64,000 bases of DNA from Parascedosporium putredinis (Eukaryota > Ascomycota > Sordariomycetes > Microascales > Microascaceae), in the NCBI GenBank assembly GCA_949357655.1, contig CASHTG010000019.1, positions 1,054,001 through 1,118,000 on the forward strand, read 5' to 3'. Under the pieces are notes generated by a model that made no database searches, was not told the DNA's origin, and saw only the letters and a list, made by a program, of their open reading frames with translations. Positions 59,499 to 64,000 of this stretch are shown in pieces (the stretch's first letter is position 1; every line of letters begins with the position of its first letter). A program made the translations under genes and the position numbers.

Positions 59499-62322
59499 AT
59501 GTCGCGATTTTTCCGAGGCGGGAACGACAGTTCCAGCGACTCCTCGTCCGACGAGGAAGACCTTTACTCCGAAGAGGAAGAACTTGAGCAGCAGAAAGCC
59601 GAAGACGACTCTGATGAGGACTCGTCGGAGGAGGAAGATGAGGATGAGGACGATAGCTCCGACGACTCCGATGACGGACAGAAACAGGGTAAATCTCGTT
59701 TCTTGAAGGGCGACTTCAGCGACAGCGACGAGAGCGACGAGGAAGTCCGAGGCAAAGTGCTCAGCGCCAAGGATAAGCGCTTCGAGGAACTCGAGAGCGT
59801 CATCAAGCTGATCGAAAACGCCAAGAAGATCGATGACTGGGGTTCCATTGCGACTGGTAGGATAGCCCGCATCTCTTCCCTATGACCCCTTCTTGAACCG
59901 AAGGGGCGGTTCGATCATTTTTGTAAAACCTCATTCTTGCTAACCCATGCTTCTGTTTCATGCTTTTAGAGTACGACAGACTCAACCGACAGGTCCTCAA
60001 GGTCCAAGATGCCGGCAAGGCCCCGAAGCAGTATATCCGAGCGGTTGCCGACCTCGAGGATTTCATGAACGAGTCCCTCGCTAAGCAAAAGGTCACGCCC
60101 AAGAAGATGAACGCGACGAGCGCCCGTGGCTTGAACGCTGTCAAGCAGAAGCTCCGCAAGCAGAACAAGGAATATCAGGACCAGATCGACGCGTACCGGG
60201 CTGATAACGATGCGTTCATGGAGTCTGATGAGGAGGAGGTGAAGCCCGTCGTCAAGGCGCCCAAGGCGGTCATATACCCCGCCGACGATGCGGCCGAACC
60301 CACAGACGATGATGCCGGGTTCGTTACCTACGAGAGGCGCGGAAAGTCGGTCAACTACACTCCCGAAAGCATCTTCAAGCACCTCCGAACCATCATGGAA
60401 AGCCGTGGTAAGAAGAACACGGATAGGTTGGAGCAGATCAAGATCATGGAAAAGCTTCTTGACATTGCCGTTACTCCTTACCAGAAGATCCGTGTCCTCC
60501 TGACTATCGTGTCCACCCGCTTCGATCTTGGCTCCGGCGTGGCGACCTCGACGCCTCTAGAGCACTGGAAGTCCGCTGAAAAGGAGTTGTCGCTCCTTTT
60601 CAAGGTCTTGGCAGAGAACCCTGAATACATTGTCGTTGAGAATGCCGAGGAATGGGACGATGACGATAAGCCTCCCACCATCAAGGAAGGCGAGAAGTAC
60701 ATCAAGGTGCCCGGCAGCGTGGTTTCCTACATTGAGAGGCTTGACGATGAGCTCGTCCGCTCTCTTCAGAGCATTGATCCCCACACCTCTGAGTACATTG
60801 AGCGACTCCAGGATGAGGGCTCCCTGTACAACATCATCTTCCGCGGTATGCTCTACTACGAGACGCTCCGCAAGGATGCGTCTCTCGATGTCCCCCAGGA
60901 CAGCATCAACCGAATCGTCATGAGGCGGTTGGAGCACGTTTACTTCAAGGTTCGTCACTTCTGTTTTAGTTGTTGCTGCTTTTTCCTATTCACTTTTCTA
61001 ATCAAAGCACGACTTCTATCTTGATCCCTATGGCTAACCCTTTTTTTTTTATAGCCTAGTCAAGTTGTCAAGATTATTGAGGAGAATAGCTGGACGGCGG
61101 CTGGCGATGGTGTCGAGTCAGCCATCACGCCCAAGGCGGCGGTTGCCGATCCCACCGACCTCGTCCAGGTTCTTTCCAACTACCTCTTCAACAACAGCGA
61201 GGGTATCATCCGAGCTCGTGCCATGCTGTGCCATGTCTACTTCCTCGCTCTCCACGGCGATTACTACAAGGCTAGGGATATGTCGCTCATGTCCCATTTG
61301 CAAGAGACTATCCCCAACTTCGACATCCAAACCCAGATTCTCTACAACCGCACAGTTGTGCAGGTGGGACTCTGCGCGTTCCGCAAAGGCCTCGTGTACG
61401 ATGCGCAGAACACCCTGCAGGAGGTCTGCGGCAGCGGCCGACAGAAGGAGTTCCTTGCCCAGGGTGTAATTATCCAGAGGCACAGCCAAATCTCGCCTGA
61501 GCAAGAAAAGTTGGAGAAGCAAAGGCAACTCCCCTTCCATATGCACATCAACCTAGAGCTTCTCGAGTGCGTGTACCTCACTTGCAGCATGCTTCTCGAG
61601 ATTCCCCTTCTCGCGCAGACCGGATCATCTCCCGATATCAGGAAGCGAGTGATCAGCAAGACGTATCGTCGCATGCTTGAATACCACGAGCGACAGATCT
61701 TCACCGGACCTCCCGAGAACACGCGTGACCACGTGATGCAGGCGTCGAAGGCACTCGCGGCCGGCGAGTGGAAGAAGGCCATCGCGTTCATCCACGCCAT
61801 CAAGATCTGGGACCTGATGCCGAGCGCGGAGGACATCAAGGCGATGCTCGCCAAGCAGATCCAAGAGGAGGGTCTCCGAACCTATCTTTTCACCTATGCC
61901 CCTTTCTACGACACCCTCTCCGTCTCGACGGTCAGCGATATGTTTGAGCTTGATGCGGCCAAGGTGTCGGCCGTTGTGATGAAGATGATGAGCCACGAGG
62001 AACTCTCGGCCTCTCTCGACAACACGGCCTCGACCATCATTTTCCACAAGGGCGTCGAGCTCAGCAGGCTCCAGGGACTGTCTCTGGCGCTCTCCGACAA
62101 GGCCAGCGCGCTCATCGAGACCAACGAGCGCACCCTCGAGCACAGGACGCAGGGCTCTGCCAACGCGTTCGAGAGGCAAGGCGGCCGAGGCGGCCGGGGA
62201 GGTGCCAGGCGCGGTGGTGGTCGCGGTGGCGGTGGCGGTCCTAGGGAGGTGGCCACACGCAACGCCAGGCTGGTGGCACACAGTTCACGGGCGGAGCGTT
62301 GGGTGCGGCTGTACGAGGATGA
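59499..62322 (+). CDS. NIP1: Translation initiation factor eIF3 subunit c (Nip1)
   Basis: eIF3c is a core subunit of the eIF3 complex that recruits eIF1 and eIF5 to the 40S subunit. The N-terminus MSRFFRGG leads into an acidic Ser/Asp/Glu run and then SKSRFLKG-like sequence, the usual Nip1 start. The middle is helical, with RIRVLLTIVSTRFD-type blocks, and the PCI domain occupies about residues 600-790 (TYLFTYAPFYDTLSVSTVSDMFEL). A glycine/arginine RGG tail closes the protein. Introns are 59857-59969 (GTAGGA) and 60950-61054 (GTTCGT). One G is missing in 62244-62246. Without it the frame runs on to 62404 with an unrelated tail. With it the protein ends at TGA 62320-62322 after TQFTGGALGAAVRG, at 868 residues, as in relatives. 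Confidence 0.96.
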
Positions 62323-63554
62323 AGCGGATGAAGAAAATGGGAGGTGCTTTCTAGGGCAGCTAAATGCTCTGGATCATTTTATTTTTTTACTCTTTTTCTA
62401 CTAACGTGTCTACCTGTCTTTTTATTATTTGCCCTCACTTTCATTTCTTTTTTTTTTTTTCATCACGCCTTGCATTGGGTTCGGGCAGTTCAAAAAAAAA
62501 AGAGGAGGAAGAAGAAGAAGAAGAAGAAGAAGAAGAAGAAGAAGAAGAAGAAAACTTCACTTCGTACGACCTCGATATGATTGCCTGTCTTTAGGTAGTT
62601 CGGAATACAGCGGATAAGGCTTATAATGATGGGTTCTTTTATCTGTGTAGCAAGGTCCAGTCTAGATTTGTGAAGTGGAGTCTCGGCATCGTTCTTTCGT
62701 CTGGGCAGCGCCCTGTTCTTGATCTGGTGATGTCTTGTCCGGAGCATCTACAAACAGTGTCCGTACAAGTAGTGTCTATTCAGGTGGCATTAGATCTATT
62801 GACGGATACTTGACGTCTCAAACAACGTAGCACGGGCGGCTTGTACGCTAAATTACTAGATGTGTGCGTGTGTGTCCATCGCCCGATCTCTCCAAGTTGG
62901 CCAAAATGCATCCATAGATCAATAGATCAATCCCAGCCAGCGGGCCGGGGGTTCTACGGCAGCCTAGACACTCCACGTTCCTCTGTCTCTCCCTGTGCTT
63001 GATCAGCCAGTTACTCATCGAGGAGCCCGAGATCAGTTCATGTTGTCAGTTTCCTGGGAACCCACATTGGCGGAGCCCCATGGCTGTTGAACCCTAGCGT
63101 GGGTCCGTGACTTGAGCCATCATTGATTGATCCATCCCCGAGGGCTCCAATCCCATCATCTGCCGCGTGAGGGCTAATGCTGACGGATGAAATGGCCTGA
63201 ATTAATAATCGTTTGAGAATTCAGGGCAATTCCTCGCTTCCGTATTTGGCAGCTTCTAGTAATACATCGATGTAGCTAGGCGTTATTATCACATCGAAGC
63301 TTGGGGGAGAGAAGAAAACAACCGCCGAGTGGTCCGGATTAAGCAAACCCGCGCTACAGCGAAGGAATACGAGACTTACAAGGCAGGCGAGGAAAGAGTA
63401 AGACCTCGAGAAAGGAGAAAAAAATGAGGTATCCCATAAAAAAGACCAGCGTAAATGGGGCAGCGTCTCAAGGCATCCCACACCCGCAGCTCACACGCGC
63501 CGCACTAAAAACCTCCTCGCTGCATATACATGTACACCCATCCATTGCATTAAT
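62323..63554. other. Intergenic, NIP1 to the right-edge gene
   Basis: 1.2 kb after the corrected NIP1 stop. It holds T-rich 3' UTR sequence, an A10 run, the (GAA) repeat at 62508-62552 and GATC-rich pieces at 62791-62801, 62911-62932 and 63120-63138. No gene was recognised. Confidence 0.5.
62508..62552. repeat. (GAA)15 microsatellite
   Basis: Fifteen perfect GAA units in the NIP1 3' region. Confidence 0.95.
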
Positions 63555-63905
63555 ATGGCGTCCCTCGGGAGGCGAACCCGGGCGCGAATCTCAGGCATAA
63601 GCTTGCTGCCTTTTCCTCGCGCCGCCTCCGCATGTCCCGCGACGCCTTCCCTTACACACACCTTCCCACCGCGATATTTGTCTAATACCCACCCGACGAC
63701 CACTGCACGACTCACCAGACGCTTCAGGCTGTCAACCGCCATCACCGCCCAAAGGACCATGTCTTCTTCCTCTGTCGGCGCCGCTGCCGACGCCGACGCC
63801 GACGTGTGTCGCGCCAGTAGTTCGGAGACGAAGACGGAAAAGAAAGGCATGAGCGTGGAGGAGTTTCGAATTTACAACGGCCTGGCGGCGAGAATGGATA
63901 TTTTT
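63555..63905 (+). CDS. Partial gene at the right edge, possible hemerythrin-like protein
   Basis: Only the first exon (117 codons) is visible. It ends exactly at a GTAAGT donor at 63906, and the window stops before an acceptor. From ATG 63555 the first 65 residues are Arg/Ser/Pro-rich with few acids, resembling a mitochondrial presequence. A second ATG at 63759 (MSSSSVGAAADADAD) would give a cytosolic form. The exon ends MSVEEFRIYNGLAARMDIF. This resembles the start of fungal hemerythrin HHE-domain proteins (EFRxYNxMAExM before the first His), but the metal-binding histidines would lie in the next exon. The family call is tentative; the gene structure is better supported. Confidence 0.45.
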
Positions 63906-64000
63906 GTAAGTCCTTTCCCCATTGTCCCGAAATCCACCCCATTCTCTCGCGACCCCGCAAACCAAACCCACCTTGCGACAAGGCTCTAGCCAACGAATCT

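Overview
The window is nuclear DNA of a filamentous ascomycete (Pezizomycotina; Sordariomycetes is my best inference). The evidence is mostly short introns of about 50-160 nt with GTANGT-type donors and CTAAC-like branch points, near-50% GC coding sequence, and eukaryotic housekeeping genes with fungal architecture. No mobile element, CRISPR array, tRNA, rRNA or viral sequence was recognised.

Layout, left to right: RPL41 (+, 25 codons, split by an intron); a gap; MIC10 (-, two exons); URB2 (+); TSC10 (+); a zeta-toxin-fold P-loop kinase (-); SAS10/UTP3 (+); COG1 (+); a peroxisomal enoyl-CoA isomerase (-); RPA49 (-), divergent from PRP8 (+); a 12.3-kb gene-free stretch; a Myb/SANT DNA-binding protein (+); a second 7.3-kb gene-free stretch; RAD26 (+); RPS14 (-), divergent from RPL7 (+); ISA2 (-), divergent from NIP1/eIF3c (+); and the first exon of a gene cut by the right edge. 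RPL41 and MIC10 have exons too short for simple ORF calling and were found by reading the sequence. RPL7 intron 2 carries a C/D snoRNA-like element whose guide matches the conserved 25S site served by snR39/snR39b.

Seven of the sixteen protein genes make or run ribosomes: RPL41, RPS14, RPL7, URB2, SAS10, RPA49 and eIF3c. The rest cover splicing (PRP8), sphingolipid synthesis (TSC10), Golgi tethering (COG1), fatty-acid oxidation, cristae shape (MIC10), iron-sulfur assembly (ISA2) and transcription-coupled repair (RAD26).

One property dominates the window. Almost every long gene is broken by 1- or 2-base deletions, most of them in short homopolymers (about 38 sites). Restoring the inferred bases makes the coding length of every complete gene divisible by three. 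These are therefore read as assembly errors, not pseudogenes, and coordinates below span the whole broken gene. I found no convincing new biological system. The best leads are the intronic snoRNA, the hidden small genes and the two large silent regions around the Myb gene.
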